Positions 1-13,521 of a stretch of 64,000 nt of DNA are shown piece after piece. Positions within the stretch are counted from its first letter, which is position 1, and each line of letters begins with the position of its first letter. Source of the DNA: Larimichthys crocea (lineage: Eukaryota; Chordata; Actinopteri; Sciaenidae); assembly GCF_000972845.2 (NCBI RefSeq), contig NC_040032.1:3987073-4051072 (forward strand), in the 5' to 3' direction. The position numbers were made by a program, and so were the translations under genes. Below the pieces are notes generated by a model. It was not told the DNA's origin, searched no databases, and was given only the letters and a program-made list of their open reading frames with translations.

Positions 1-3000
1 GCAACTAGTGATGGGCGAGAGACGTTTTAGAAAAAAAAAAAATCCCACAAACCTGACAAATCGTCTCATTCATGACCAATGATGGTGTTTACCTTTCCTC
101 CTCTGGGATAAACAATACAGCACTTTTGGGATGTTGTCGTTGATTGACTCTGACAAGGATCCATTATGCTGGTGAACAATGATATGGAGACAAACGCACC
201 GGGAGAAGATAGCAAAGAGGAAGGGATACTCTTCCCTGCATACATGAATCATTGCATTTTTTTGTGTTGTGTATTTGCAGGCCACAAACGCATGAACACA
301 AAGTATTAACAAGCCAAAGAGCTGGAAAAATGAGACAGATGTCAGAAAAACTAGACTTATAAAACGTTCAAAAAGCAGCTCTGAAATATAGCAGGTGGAG
401 TTCTATGCCTTTTACATTTTACAACCCAGACACATAGACTGACAGACAAATGGATGTCTGCAGGACTCAGAGAAAGAGCTGGGACATTTACACTCACAGG
501 GTGCCAACTGAAAATGCCGGCATCTGCCAGCCGACCTCATGTCTGCCTGTCTCTTTTACCCAGGGAGAGGTATTATTTATGAATGCCAGAGTTGTTTATG
601 CGCTGCAACATAACAGCCGGAGTGGGTCAAAATGGAACCGGTGCAGGAGTCTATGATGGGTACCGTATTATGTTCATTACATCTCCAGAAGCTGAGCTGA
701 GCTGTAGCTGACAAAGAAAGCGATTCACACTAAACTGCTTCAACATGCTGCCCTTTGACTCTGGTCATTGTAGTTATATGATTGCAGAATTTTAGATATA
801 GAGCTGTGAGTTCTTACATAAGTGCCAATAACAATATAATACTTTATTGATTTCAATTCTCCCCTTGTTTTCTAACCTTTCCAGGGAGGCCAGGCTTGAA
901 AAGCTACACTTCCATATTAAATGATCCATGTCTGCAGAAATTATTGTCAGAGAATTGTGCAATGATGAGATACTGCCGAGCCAAAGGCAGAATACAGACA
1001 GGCTGTGGGTTTCAAATAGGATTCTTTCAATTTTCGCCTCTTGGCAGTTATGGTTGGTTTATTTTCTCAGACAAAGACGCTTTTGCAATACAAAAGAATA
1101 CACGGTAGCTATACTCCTAACTTATATTTGCACTTCCATGAATAATGGCTGTAATCCTCTTCATCTTACTGTTACTGCAATTACATTTTATTTCAGTGCT
1201 GTGACATGCAACACTTGTTGAAATCCCTCGCTTAAAGTGTGAAATCTGACATTTTCTGGTTTCTTTGCTGCTTTGAACTGAAGCATTTTGGATTCTGTAT
1301 TCTTGTGTCTGTTTGTTCAAAGCCAGGCACATTTTATTGCAGTCTAATTAATACCTAATTATGTTATTTCTGTCTTTTCAGTGTGTACAGGGGTCCAGTT
1401 TCCAGTGTCTTGTTTGTACTCACCATCAGTTGCTGTATGTGCGTTTTACTCAGATTTGTCAGCTTGGTTCACATCAGGTGAAAATGTGTTTTTTTTTTTT
1501 TATTTGTTAGTTTTTTTTGCACAGTCTGGGTTGATGCTGTATACAGTTTGTCCAAGTCAAACATAATAAGAACTAATACAACATAGAAATAACCATAAAT
1601 TCAATCTTTACTAATGGTATGAGGTCCAAATTGCACCCTGATCTGGAAATGGCAATTCTATCTATTCAGCTACACACACGTACTGCATACACACACACTC
1701 ACAGATGAGCATCACATTCAGAATGGACTATTTTCACAGTGCAGCAAAGCTTCTATTACTGCCAGAGCGGGCATCTTGATTATTCAGTCTGTTACAGCAG
1801 CACAGTGTGGTGCCTCTCGCCAATGTTTCTAATGGGCTACTTATTATCATGCAGTATTCTAACACCAGTTTCACTGGCCTGCATAAATGATTGCTGTGTT
1901 TTATTGCACAGGACAAAAAAATCCGCCCTTTTTTTATTTTGCTGTTGTTTTTCCTTTTGATGAATGGAAAGTTATGAAACAGGACACAATGCAGAGGTCA
2001 ACTATCCTTCCTGTGCATTCCTGGGTTGAACAAGGGAACTCTGTGTCTCATTTGATCAAAATGTCAAGTCAATTTTCAATCAAATTGAATATTCATTTCA
2101 CCAGTAACTCTTTTCAGTTATGTCCTTGTTTGGTATTTGCTTGTTTTTCATATTTGATTATCTGACAGCAAAGCTTGTGATGAAATGCTTTTAGCAGCCA
2201 GCCCTTTTCAGAGTTTAACACAGAGCTGCTTCAACCTGTGGCAGATCTTGCGTCGTGTGGGTATGTTGCATGAATAAATCAGGAGGCTCAAAAGCCTTGG
2301 TGTGATCTCAGCAGATGATTTGGGTTTTGTAGACCCAGATGACTTTCAATGTGTCCTGAAGAGGGTTGAGTCAAGGAAGCTTCTTGTTTGTAGTAAGTAA
2401 AACACTATCATGTGCCACACACGAAACTGGGTGGCAACACACCCATTTGGTGCGGCAGTAGCGACTGGGTGTCTGTTTAAACTTCAGTTTCTTCTTCGTC
2501 TTCATCTTCTGGGAGGACAACACGTCATCTAAACTAGTTCTGTTTGAACTGCTGATTGCAAGTTATAGTGATAACATGCACTCAGTTGGCATTTTAGTAG
2601 TTTTTTTTTAAACTGATGTGGAGAAGTGTTTGCAAGACTTTATGGTCATTTGGAGGCTGTAATGCTGCTGTTAAACATGTAATACTCAGGGGTTTATACA
2701 GTTGTAAAGCTTTCAACCTGCAACAGATTTCAAAGTTACCCATTCTTGTTAACATGCCAATGAACCGTGCAGTGGAAGTTGAGAGTTTCTTTCAAAAGAC
2801 ACACATTATTCTTCTCCATATGGTCTGGCAGTTTGGCCCTAGCAGCTGACCACAGGACCAGGGCTCTGTGGCTCAGCCCCCCTCGGCCTGTGCATATGGC
2901 CTAGCTGGCTCCACTGGGCTGAGATGATACACTAGCCACTGCCGCCATCCTGCTTACTGCCAGGTAACACCCACCCACAGACACACTATCACTGAGGTTG

Positions 3001-4074
3001 GTGATGGCATGGAAACTGTGGTTGTTTTTGAGCAGTTTTGGCTCATGCAGTTTCTGTCATGTTTTCGTTTATTTGCCTCAGGCGTCAGCCCCGCAGCAGG
3101 TTGTGCAAATGGTGTGAAACACTGTATGACGGAGTCACACTTTAAGAAGCACTGTAGGACTGCAACATAGGCATCTGTGTTCTTTTCAGGTGAAGTCAAG
3201 TTTTCAAGAATAGCTGTGCAATTACCAATAAGCCATATTATTTGTTCAAATGTTGCCAAACCTGAACAAAATTTGTCTGCTGGCTCCAGCAAGTTGAAAT
3301 CAGCAGACGGGACATGGGACATACAAAAACAAAATACTAGCTGCGTTTTTTCATGTCACGTTTTTACATAAATGTATATATGGATCTCTTTTCATGGTAA
3401 TTTGAATATTGACACAGCTTGGCCAGAGGTCAGTGCAGCCACAGACACGTGCTGCGCGCACAGGTCAAGGCAAACAACATATATCCAAGAGAAGAAGGCT
3501 AAGGTAAAAGTAGCACAGCCATCAATAAAATCAGCACATGCTGAGAGATGAAGCCTCAAGCTGTTCTCCTCGTGTCAGTCATTGTTTCTAATTAGTGCAC
3601 ATTTAGAGGATGTCCTGACACACTTTGGCTGAGCCCACGCTGTGTCTTTTGATTACAGTGTACAGCCAGTGTTGATTGTGATGATGAAAAGAGACTTGAC
3701 CCATCGGTGCCCCTGCCTCAACCGAGCGCGCTCACACACCTTGCCGGGCTTTCTCTGGATGTTTGCGGACGTAATGAGGAAGCTTCACTAGAGGCAATTA
3801 GTAAGTCTATAATAACAAGCACTGTTTCTGCCAGTGCTCCGGCTTCAGATGCTTCTAATTTAGTTAATTAGTGTAAACTTTAATGAGTAATACCCAATTA
3901 ACTCCTGAGCAGGATCAATGGAGCCAATGAGTTATCGATATGATTAGCTCTTGACCTTTCAGTTTAGAAGGTCAGGAAGAGCTTAGAGTGAGATCAATGA
4001 GAGTGTGTGAGTTTTGTTTTTAGTTTTTAAAGAAATGCAACAGCTTCTTTTCAATTTATTTTGAAAGACTAACA
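1..4074. other. No gene seen
   Basis: AT-rich, with only short chance frames. The part at about 3590-3960 is free of simple repeats and rich in TAAT/ATTA homeodomain-like sites, and may be conserved non-coding sequence. Confidence 0.6.
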
Positions 4075-4440
4075 CCACCGTGTTGAGCAGTTCTTTTATT
4101 TTCGCGTTTCAAACTCGATGTATAAACAATCACCCAGCAAATATGCAGCACCTCCATTCCAACCCGTTCTCATTCCCAACGCGTAATATACCGACGCTTT
4201 GTCGCGCCCCTTGGCGTCTGATACCGACGTAAAAGGTACCCTTCCGCGTCTGTATGAAACGCTCTGGGTTGTCCATTGACTCCAGTATAATCCGTTTGCG
4301 CTGGTAAGAGACGCTCAGAGCAGAGCTCCAGCCGTCCATTCACTCCAATAATAACCCGACCACAGCGATACATGACGCTGCACGCTACAATCTGATTGGA
4401 CAACCGAGGACCCTCTGCCCGGAACTGTTTTTCTCACTAT
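4075..4440. repeat. CpG-rich repeat-like island with internal 63-bp tandem
   Basis: Much higher CpG content than its flanks (CCAACGCGTAATATACCGACG-type motifs, GTCGCGCCCC). GTCCATTGACTCCAGTATAA + TCCG at 4271 recurs as GTCCATTCACTCCAATAATA + ACCCG at 4334, a 63-bp offset, with GAGACGCTCAGAGC and CATGACGCTGCACGC in matching positions. It resembles a young mobile-element fragment; clear ends are not seen, and the two minus-strand open frames over it look like chance. Confidence 0.6.
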
Positions 4441-6636
4441 GTCAAGGATTTCTTTTATTGATATCATCAACGTTTCTCAGCACAAACACGCCAAAGTGTC
4501 ACTGATAATTCAACAATAAGATAGCTTCATGTTGTGGCCCTCAGTATGTTTTTATTCTCCTTCTAGCCTGAGAAATAAACTTTCATTCATATGTTTTGGA
4601 TAGCGGAAAGGCCTACACTACCCATAAGGCTTGTGTGTCTGTACAAAGGTTGACTCACATTGCTTATAATATATTCATTCAACATCTAGCTTAAGGCTGA
4701 AGGCTTGTTGCACACTGTGCCTGCTCAGAGTGTACAACAGGGTCAAGTAATCGTGGCTGTCCCTGTCTTAGGTTGTCCCAAAGTTTTCAGGGGGATCTTA
4801 CCCGTCATTGGTGAAGCAGCCTTCCATACTTGACCCTTTTCTGATGAGTGATTGAGTAAGTTTAGTGATATGACTCTATTTTGCCTCAGTTAAACTGAGT
4901 TAACTGATCTGTAACTGTAGGACCAGGATTTCTTGTTTAGTCCTCCTATGTCGTGTCCTGTTATCACACCGTTACAGCATTGTTAAAATAATAATTATTA
5001 ATATGTATTATTAAATTAACTATTATTCTCCTTTCAGATGCCTCGCGTGCCTTCACTACTCATTTAGGACATAATGTTCCTTCCTTGTCACATGTGAAGT
5101 CATTATTAATATACTGTAGGTCAAAATCAAACACAAATTTGCCTCAGAGGGTTTTACATCCTCAACAATTAGACCCTTTAAAAAGATGGAAAACCTTCCA
5201 AAAGGAGAGATAAATCAACACAATCAGATACATTTGTGTGCTGGCAAATCTTTTTTATGATTATTATGCATTACCCTTTGGCACATAGTAACACCAGCAC
5301 CTTAGAGACTAACAGTTGTTGTTGTTTTTTAAAAGAAAGAAAAGAAAACAGAACACTACGTTTCTGTATGTGTGGTAATGTCCATTCTGTGTTTTTAATC
5401 TTTTGTCCCTGTACCACTCTGTACACCCCCCGACTGGATCTTTCATTCCCCTTAACACAAAGATTGTTTCAAATTGTTTTGAGCAAGAGCAGAGTCTATT
5501 TCCTGGATTCTAATACCATCTCATATCATATCTCCACTTTAACTAAAGTTGAGAGGTAAAAAATAAATAAAAATAAAGCTCCTTTAAAGCTTTTTAACAG
5601 GTGATAAAAGAGCACAAGTGTTTTCCAACTATTTTGTGACAGCTGAAAAAACCTCGACGGAGTTAGATGAGCAAGTGTATTGAATGATATTAATATATTT
5701 TTTAAAGTAATGAATAAATTATCTATAGGGAGCAATTTAGTTTGCCATCACCTTATAGAAGATGACAGGAAGTGCTCTGAAAAATGTAGTTCTCTGAAGT
5801 TTTTTAGGGCTATCAAGGGAGTGATCAGAGAATCTAAAAATGAAACTCTATTAACTGAACGAGATCATAGCTGTTTGTTTCTTGTCATACCTCTAACAAT
5901 TATCCATTAAGAGAAAGTACACAAAATACTGTATGCACAAACAAGCACACCCTGAGACAAACACATCAGTTTCTCCATCTGTAACAATGTTCACATAGTC
6001 TGTGCATATGTCCAAGAGACAAATACATATACATAGATTTTAGAGATATTATTTCTGCTGACTGGAGAAAGAAACGTATACAAATCTTAATGGTTTAATA
6101 ACAACCATAATATGAGGAATGAGGAATAGGATAGGAACTTTTAAAGTCATTTTGGTTTGGTTATACATTCCTCACTTAAAAGACAATGCAGGCTTTTTTG
6201 TGGAAGGCGACATTTACCAACTTTAGTATTATGTTGTTACTGCAATGAGAAGGGCTTGTTGATATCATGTTCGCAAAGTCACACCACAGAGAATACATCT
6301 TTTTTTAGTATCAACTCTTACCATGTGGGATGCTAAAAGTTTCACAGAACAACAGCTTGAAGTTGTGTTGGTCACAATGTACTCCAACAAGTTTTCAATG
6401 CCGAACACAATATGAAACATCTAAACTTACCAAATCACCCCTGCACCGTAGTACCTCCCTGTTGTCCATTTGTATGCTGAGTTTGCTCCAAACATTACAA
6501 CAAGAAATAGCTAAATTCACCGCTTCTGTCACTTGCTAATGAGCAATCACGCTCACAAGAGTAATTGCCTCAGGAGCAAGCAAGAAATGGAAGTTTTAAT
6601 AGCATAATTTTTTATTTTGACGTGGGAAGGGCACAC

Positions 6637-6671
<35 letters not shown>

Positions 6672-9600
6672 TTTTTTTTTTTTTTTTTTTTTTTTGTGCC
6701 AGTCGAAAGGCTAAAGTGCGAGAGAGTTCTCAAGTCCTTGGAGTTAGAATATGACTCCAGTTGCAACTCATCAGATTTTTGACTCAGGTCTGACTGGTGT
6801 CAAAGTCACATGACCCCAATCCATACGTCTGGTGCATATGCACTCAGACACACACATACACAGTCTCACGTAGATATTTGGCAGAGATGAAGTCTGGTCA
6901 CGTCCTGTAGTGGCTGCAGTTTAAAGAGACGTATCTGGCTTTGCTTGCTGTGCATGTCTCACTCTGTGCTCCACCTGTTCCTTTGTCCTGACACCACACT
7001 ACGCTGGCACAGGATCCACATGTACAAACACACACAGACATCAACTCACACTGCACTTATACTGACTCATGTGCACAAGCAAACAGCTACATTATGTTCA
7101 CATAGATGGTGCATATGCACTGTATACACAGACAAACACACACCCTCAGTCACACACACAAAGTTCCCCTTTCCAACCTCCAACAGCTGCAACAACAGGA
7201 GGTTAGAGGAGTAAAATAAATTAACAACATCTGCAGACTGCAGATTAATGGGAGAAATCATCTGTAAATTAGGCATGGAGCTTATTCATCTGCTCATCCA
7301 TGCACTGAAAGACAGTGAGAACATGTAACAAGGCAGCCAGCTCATATTCTGGAATATTTTAAGCGTGTTAATTTTGGAAAATCATGTTTAATGGTCTCAC
7401 AAATTCTGATTTGTTTTCCCATGAAGTGGAAATTTTCCTCCACAGCTGCTTAAATAGGCATGATACATATGAATATATATATACACAGTATATATTATTT
7501 TTATCTTATTCAAAGTATTCTGCAGTTGGAAAGCATGCAGTGGGTGCACAGTGTGATCCAAATTACTTGAGGATATTCTAAACTGGACAGCAACATCTGC
7601 ATATTTAACATTTTTTACTTCTGTGATATTCAAGCACAATCAACCTTCCACATCAATCAAACCCAAAGATGTGCATTCATTTTCAAAATGTGTCTACCAC
7701 CTTCTGTTGGTCCTAGTCTGTTTATGTGTTTCATAAGATGTAAGTTTAATTATGATCAAATATACAAATTTGTACTTAGTTTACCAATAACACAGAAATG
7801 TATTAGTGACTACAGCTTATGTCACATAATGGAATGTTTCAGCAAAGCAGGAATGTTGAACTTCTCTGTAAGACTGGTTACACACTGTGTATCTAGTTAA
7901 GTGAACATGTGCAGAACACACTGTGCTTTGGGCTCTTTAGGCTTGACTCTTCATTCTTCATTCATGCACACATACAAAAAAAAAATCCCAACAGACCTTA
8001 ACAACAAAAAAAAGTTGAAGTTACATCTGGGGTTTGCCCACCAGCACATGAAAACAAGAAAACAAAAATTAAGGTTATTGATGCGTTCTGCACTTTGGGT
8101 CATGGCCATTCCTGCTCCCCTGTTACACCTCCCCTGGTGACCGGACCTGGGGCTGGTCCCACTGCCACAACATACTGCAACAGAAGGCTACTTATCAGTT
8201 AATAACCGATTAATCTATTTACATCTCTCCCCAGTTATCCTGATTATTTACACATGGGATACACAGACATTGTTGTAGGATGTTATATATATTATATTTT
8301 ATATCTACTGCATTATATTGCACAGACATGACAGCTCAGACTCATAATATAACTGGAGCAAGCTTCCACTCGAGAAAGGAACTAAAGAAGCACAACTATA
8401 TGACAGAACTGATAGATGTCATCTTCTTAAATATCAGTTCCTGAATAAAAATCTTCAAATGGTTTACCAAAGTGGTGCATCACACTGGGTAATGCACCTC
8501 AAATAGGTAAGTTATTTGAAATCACCATAAAATACATCTTTTCCAGAATCAGTGCTGAACACTACCGCACTCTGAGGAGAGCTCTTCCTTTCTGTAGTGA
8601 GATAACAAGCCAGGCTTCTTGGCAGTGTGGCTGGCCCTGTTTCACCTTTTTAGTTGTCTGGTGAGGCCTCAGTCAGGCAGGAAATGAAAGCGTTTGTTCA
8701 TCTGGGGATCCTGCTTTGAAGTCAGGAGGAACATGTACACCAGTCCACAGTGAATGTGGGTCATGTTCAAAGTAAAATGGAGTACCACAAGAAAAGACAG
8801 CATCTGTATTGCATAAGAACAACGAAATCAGTCAGTCAAACATAGGCTGCTTGCTTACAAGTGGCTGAGAAACTAATAAAGACTAATAAAACAGTATAAA
8901 AGCAGACAAAGAGCTTATTGGTCTGGAACTGACTTCACCAGCTGGCTTCTACAGGGAGAGGTCAAGGAGTCTTCATACAGGCTATAAATACACAGGCTAT
9001 GAATAGTTGGTCGGAAAGACAATTTAATTTAATGAGGTTAAGTTAAGGTTCATTTTGGGAGGGAGATCATTGTTAAGGTGACAAAGACATACAATGTATG
9101 AGAAAAACATATCACATCAAGCATTAGTTAGTACTTTTAAAATAGCCCATTAGTGGCCATAAAATAATGACATCAAAGATTTTTGCACTGTAACAGTATC
9201 TGGGTTCACTTACTCCTTCAGTTCACTGCTGCTGCCCAGTGTCTCTTAGAAAATGTGGACACAGTGTTGGATCACAGTCCTCATTCAGAGGCAGAAAAAC
9301 CTCTGTGATTCTCAGACTGGTGCTAATCACATCATAAAATACACAACCATCTACAGTTTTCATGTTTTAACATAACGTTACTGTCAGTTCTAGTTTTTTT
9401 TTTTTAGAAAGGCTTGCCAACAATAACCCCACCTTGTCATCATGCATTTGTTTTAATTATTAGTTGTAAAGTTAGATGTGAAAGGACATATTTTTTAAGG
9501 AGACAAAAAAATATGATGAAATAACAAGTTTGCACACTGTGTTTAAAATTGACACTAATGAGCATTCATTAAAATTTTACACTAAGAGACTTTACCTGAC

Positions 9601-10229
9601 AAAAGAAAATTAAGACTCAGTAAGCTGATTCCCTTTGTTTAAGTTTTGCTCTGTCTTGTCTTGTCAAAAAAATCATACTTATTAAAACATACTTACATAT
9701 TCTATATTTACTTATTTATTCACACTATATTAAATCAGTCAACCATCCTGTTATCTTTATTTTTAATATAGGGACAACAGCATGTGGATAACAGTGTCAT
9801 GTCAGGATCAGGGAAAATTCAAGATCTCTGAGTGCACACAAATATGACATTAAGATGTAGGAAATTATTGCTGTAAAGTGAAGGACGTTATGGATAAGAT
9901 AAGAGAGAGTCAGTTAAGGGTGTTTAAGCAATTACATGGTGGTGATAAATTTACATTTTCAGAAAATGTTATGGTACCATAGACGCATCAGCTGTGTGTT
10001 TATTCAGTAGAGTTTCAAATAATGATAAATGTAAGGAAAAAAACAGCAACAACAAAAGAATGAAAAGAAACACTTAATTACATTTCTCTGCTATGACAAA
10101 ACATCAATTAACATGATTTTTTCCTGGATCCCGTCTATTATTCATCTGTTTTTCTGTTTTTCTTCAAAATATTTACCAGCCATGACATCGACAGCTGGTA
10201 TTTTTTTTTATTTTTTTTTTCAGTTTTCG
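4441..10229. other. No gene seen
   Basis: AT-rich intergenic sequence with the poly-T tract at 6638 and short CA-rich stretches around 6840-7160. No frame has recognisable domains. Confidence 0.6.
6638..6695. repeat. Poly-T tract
   Basis: Runs of 31 and 25 T separated by GC. Confidence 0.95.
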
Positions 10230-10497
10230 AGTCTGTGCATGTCTCATCATGACAAAATGTGCTCCTGGAGATACCTACTGCAGTGGGAACTACCACAGAG
10301 GCAATTTTCAGTACTTTGGCAGGTGTTTAGAAATCTGTCTGGACAGATTTTGTCAAGGAACAACTGTGCAAAGATTCAGAGACAAAACTGTACAGCTGTG
10401 TAGTCGAGATCAAAACAAAGGCCAAGCAGTCACTGGTTGGAACATTAACATGTTGACGGGTGTCGTGGCTGGTCTGATCTCATTGCATGGTCTCTAG
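10230..10497 (+). CDS. Unidentified cysteine-rich frame, possible terminal exon
   Basis: An acceptor-like pyrimidine tract ending TTTCAG is followed by an open frame that contains ATG at 10249 and ends in TAG at 10497. The 82-residue product starts MTKCAPGDTYCSGNYHRG, has six cysteines in its first half (spacing C-x5-C-x14-C-x3-C-x4-C then one further on) and ends in a hydrophobic stretch (MLTGVVAGLISLHGL). AATAAA follows at 10744. A diverged homologue lies at 20440-20950, which shows the block is part of a family, but that copy is shifted in frame and split by a SINE. I do not recognise the protein and no upstream exon is evident. It may be the last exon of a lost gene or a non-coding repeat that happens to be open. 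Confidence 0.25.
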
Positions 10498-10759
10498 TCC
10501 TGATTTATTTATTATTTTAGTCACTATGACAGCTTATTTCTTTAGCAATATTCTTACTGACAGATTAATATTATGCAAATGGTTCCAAAAATGGAAAAGT
10601 TATTCCTAACAAGCAGAGGCCTAGAAAACTCATTAAAACTGTGATGATAAGTTGGTACTGAGCTGTATGTATCACCTCCCAGTCAAAGTCACTGTAAACT
10701 CTTCTAATGGCTGCTTTTCACACCCCCAGTATGACTTTTTCTCAATAAAACGACTAAGA

Positions 10760-12576
10760 AGCAAGACAGCTGAAACTGTAATAGCACAGTGACAGAATTG
10801 AAATCCGCTATGCAAATCTAACATATTAGCATAGACCTTTGGGGGGGAACAAATACAGCTGTTATTCTTGTAACAGGAAATTCAGCACCATATTTCTGAG
10901 AATCCATCAGTAGGTTTGTAAAACATGATTGAGGTCGCACCATCCCAGAGTAATACATATCCAAATGCAGCCATTTGTCCAGTTTTATTGATTCTGCTGC
11001 GGCACCTCAAGTCTTTATTAGTTGGCACATAATTTTCCCACTGGCTTGGCCTGTGAAAATGAGCTACAAGCTTAGCAATGGCCTCTGGCCAACCACTGCC
11101 TTCCTGCAGAATAGGCAAGTAGCAAGGGGCCAAGCAATGCATTGCACAAATTGACTTTGCTTGACAAAATGATTTTTTTTTCTTTTTCCCATAAAACAGT
11201 CAAATTTTAATGTACTGATGGCAGAATGGGGGGCTTAATGATCACACAAATATCTCGTTTACTGAGAATAATTTGGGTTCATGTAACAAACCTTTAGTGG
11301 CAATACTGTATTTGTAACATGTATCCTCCTCAGTGGGTCAACTCCTCATTTACTGTGCCCATGCAGGGCCAATTATATCTGTGGGTTCATACGTTACAGG
11401 AGGTCACGCTAGAAAGGTCAACATCATCAGTGTATTCCAACCTGTTCATCTATCCATCTCAGCATGAGTCAAAATTTTAATATGATGTTTAGCAGAGAGT
11501 GTGTTATCATTATTAAATAGAGATTGTGACAGTATATAGGCCAATGTCCATTTTGACAGCACTTAAAAGCATGCCACACTTACTACAGTAGGCCCCCTGG
11601 ATGAAAAAGGTAAGGGCCAAGTTAATTATAAGGAGCCTGAGCATATTGATCTAGTGGGAGATGCTTTCTCATCATTGGCGTCATGCTGATAAAGTGTACA
11701 TGGCAGCTGAAGTCAATCTGCCAATTCCATTTCAGGCAATAAAATGTTCTTCCTCCAATGAATTCTCCTTAGGTGTGGTCCTGCAGTAGGAGTCTTATTT
11801 TAACTTGAGCTGGATTATGTCCTGGAAAAAATGTTTAAATCTTTTCTTTTTTATTATGACGAAGAGCGGCCTCACAACGCCCCTCCTGTTCCAATTGCTA
11901 ATGAGAATACATGGCAGTAGTAGTGGAAAACTTTTGTCCTTCAAGCCTGAAAAACCCCCCAAAATTCAAATTAATTCACATAAAAATGCGTGTAAGGAAA
12001 GTTCCGCCTCCTTACTCTGCGCCTTGCTGACCTTCTGTTTGCTATTGTTCTGTCTCTTTCTGTCAGCTCTGTTCATTATTTGTCTTGCTTAACTTTGCCC
12101 TCGTTTCTCACTGCTGTGCACTTTTAAATCAAGTTTACTTTGAATGAATTGTTCGATGCTAATAAGCCATCACAAGATTTGGATGAAAAGGAGGAACCTA
12201 AGCAACATTGTATTCCCTCGGAGCTCAAAACTAATTGCCTTTTAATTGATAGCTTTCAGCTTGAATGCAGCTTGTTTCATTGTCTGCTTTGGGTCCATGT
12301 TATTCTGAAACCTCACAACCGGGCTTGGTGACTTTTGAGAATTTATTAAATTTCTGCGATATTATGAGTGAGAATACAAAGGAGAAGTTCACATGATAGC
12401 TGCATCGCACACTGGTTTATGTTTGATGTTTTTGCTTTCATTATCATTCATGAAAATATCCTGATACAGTGCAGTGTTTTCATGTTAGAGTTCACCCTCA
12501 CAACCCGTGATTATATTACTGTCTTACATCATTTTACATCATTTAATATAAATAATTTGTCTATGTCAGTTTACTC
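10760..12576. other. No gene seen; possible conserved non-coding block
   Basis: The stretch around 11590-11780 has balanced composition, no repeats and many short palindromic motifs, as in vertebrate conserved non-coding elements. The rest is plain AT-rich DNA. Confidence 0.5.
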
Positions 12577-12874
12577 TTAAAGATCCAGCATGTAGGATTC
12601 CGTGGCATTAAGCTGTGTAGTTCTGGATTGCAACCCCCTCCTTTCACTCCTTTTTAGCGTGAAATTCAGGAGAAACTATCATGTCCAGTGTTCAGTTGGT
12701 CCATTCTGGGCTACTGTAGAAACACGGCAGATCAACAAAGCAGACGAGCATAAGAGCATAAGAATAATAATTTTTAATTTTAGGGGATTAGAATGAAAAT
12801 CTTTAAATTATACATGTTGTATTCACTTTCTACCACATTCTGTAAATAGAGCTCCTTGAATCTTACACGCTGAC
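12577..12874. mobile_element. MITE copy 1 (family with GTGTAGGATT ends)
   Basis: Shares its start (TTAAAGATCCAGCATGTAGG), centre (GTCCATTCTGGGCTACTGTAG) and end (GAATCTTACACGCTGAC) with the copy at 26627-27002. The two ends are imperfect inverted repeats of about 20 bp. Diverged and non-coding. Confidence 0.75.
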
Positions 12875-13108
12875 GCTCAAGAAAATCTCAACTTTTCTTA
12901 AACATAAGAGATTAACAGCAGTTCAGTGCCAACAACAGTTCACAAAGCAAAGCTGGCAGAGCTACATTTGTTAGGTACAGCTAACTAACTGTTAACTAAC
13001 TAACTACTTAAAGTGACAAAGTGTTTACTTGGGAATGTACTGTATATGTTTAGTTTGTTTGTTTACCAGCAAGGCAGCTAAGGCAACATTGTGCCGGGCC
13101 CTCTATGA

Positions 13109-13513
13109 CAGAGCTGGGAATCTTTGCCCGGGTCCTGACGGGTATGGGCGGGTTCGGGCATAATTTTTATCATTTGAATCGGACCCGGGCCGGGCTCGGG
13201 CTTGCATTATGACTTTCATGGTAATTGAGTGATCATGTGATGTGTTTCGATTTGCGGTCAGAGAATTTATTTTAACCTAGGCTACTTTCTTGTTCAGACA
13301 TTTGTAGTCCTGAATAAAAAATGTTCAAAATGTACAGCCCAAATGACTCCTTCTTGACTGATATGCGCACATTTGAATAACGTCGGGCTGCAAACGGGTT
13401 CAGGCTCTACAAAGCTGTCAATCAAAACGGCCTGGGCCGGGCTGGGCTCAGGTCGAATTCTATCGGGCCCGGGCCGGGTCGGGCCTGACTTCTAAGGCCC
13501 GTTTCATGCTCTA
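13109..13513. mobile_element. GC-ended hAT-type MITE with 8-bp target duplication
   Basis: A 405-bp segment flanked by the 8-base direct repeat CTCTATGA (13101-13108 and 13514-13521). The termini are imperfect inverted repeats, CAGAGCTGGGAATC... and, read inward from the right, TAGAGCATGAAACGGGCC. The TAGAG/CAGAG ends plus 8-bp duplication are hAT hallmarks. Both ends are rich in CCGGGCCGGG runs that could pair into a long GC stem, while the middle is AT-rich. No transposase frame. Confidence 0.85.
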
Positions 13514-13521
13514 CTCTATGA

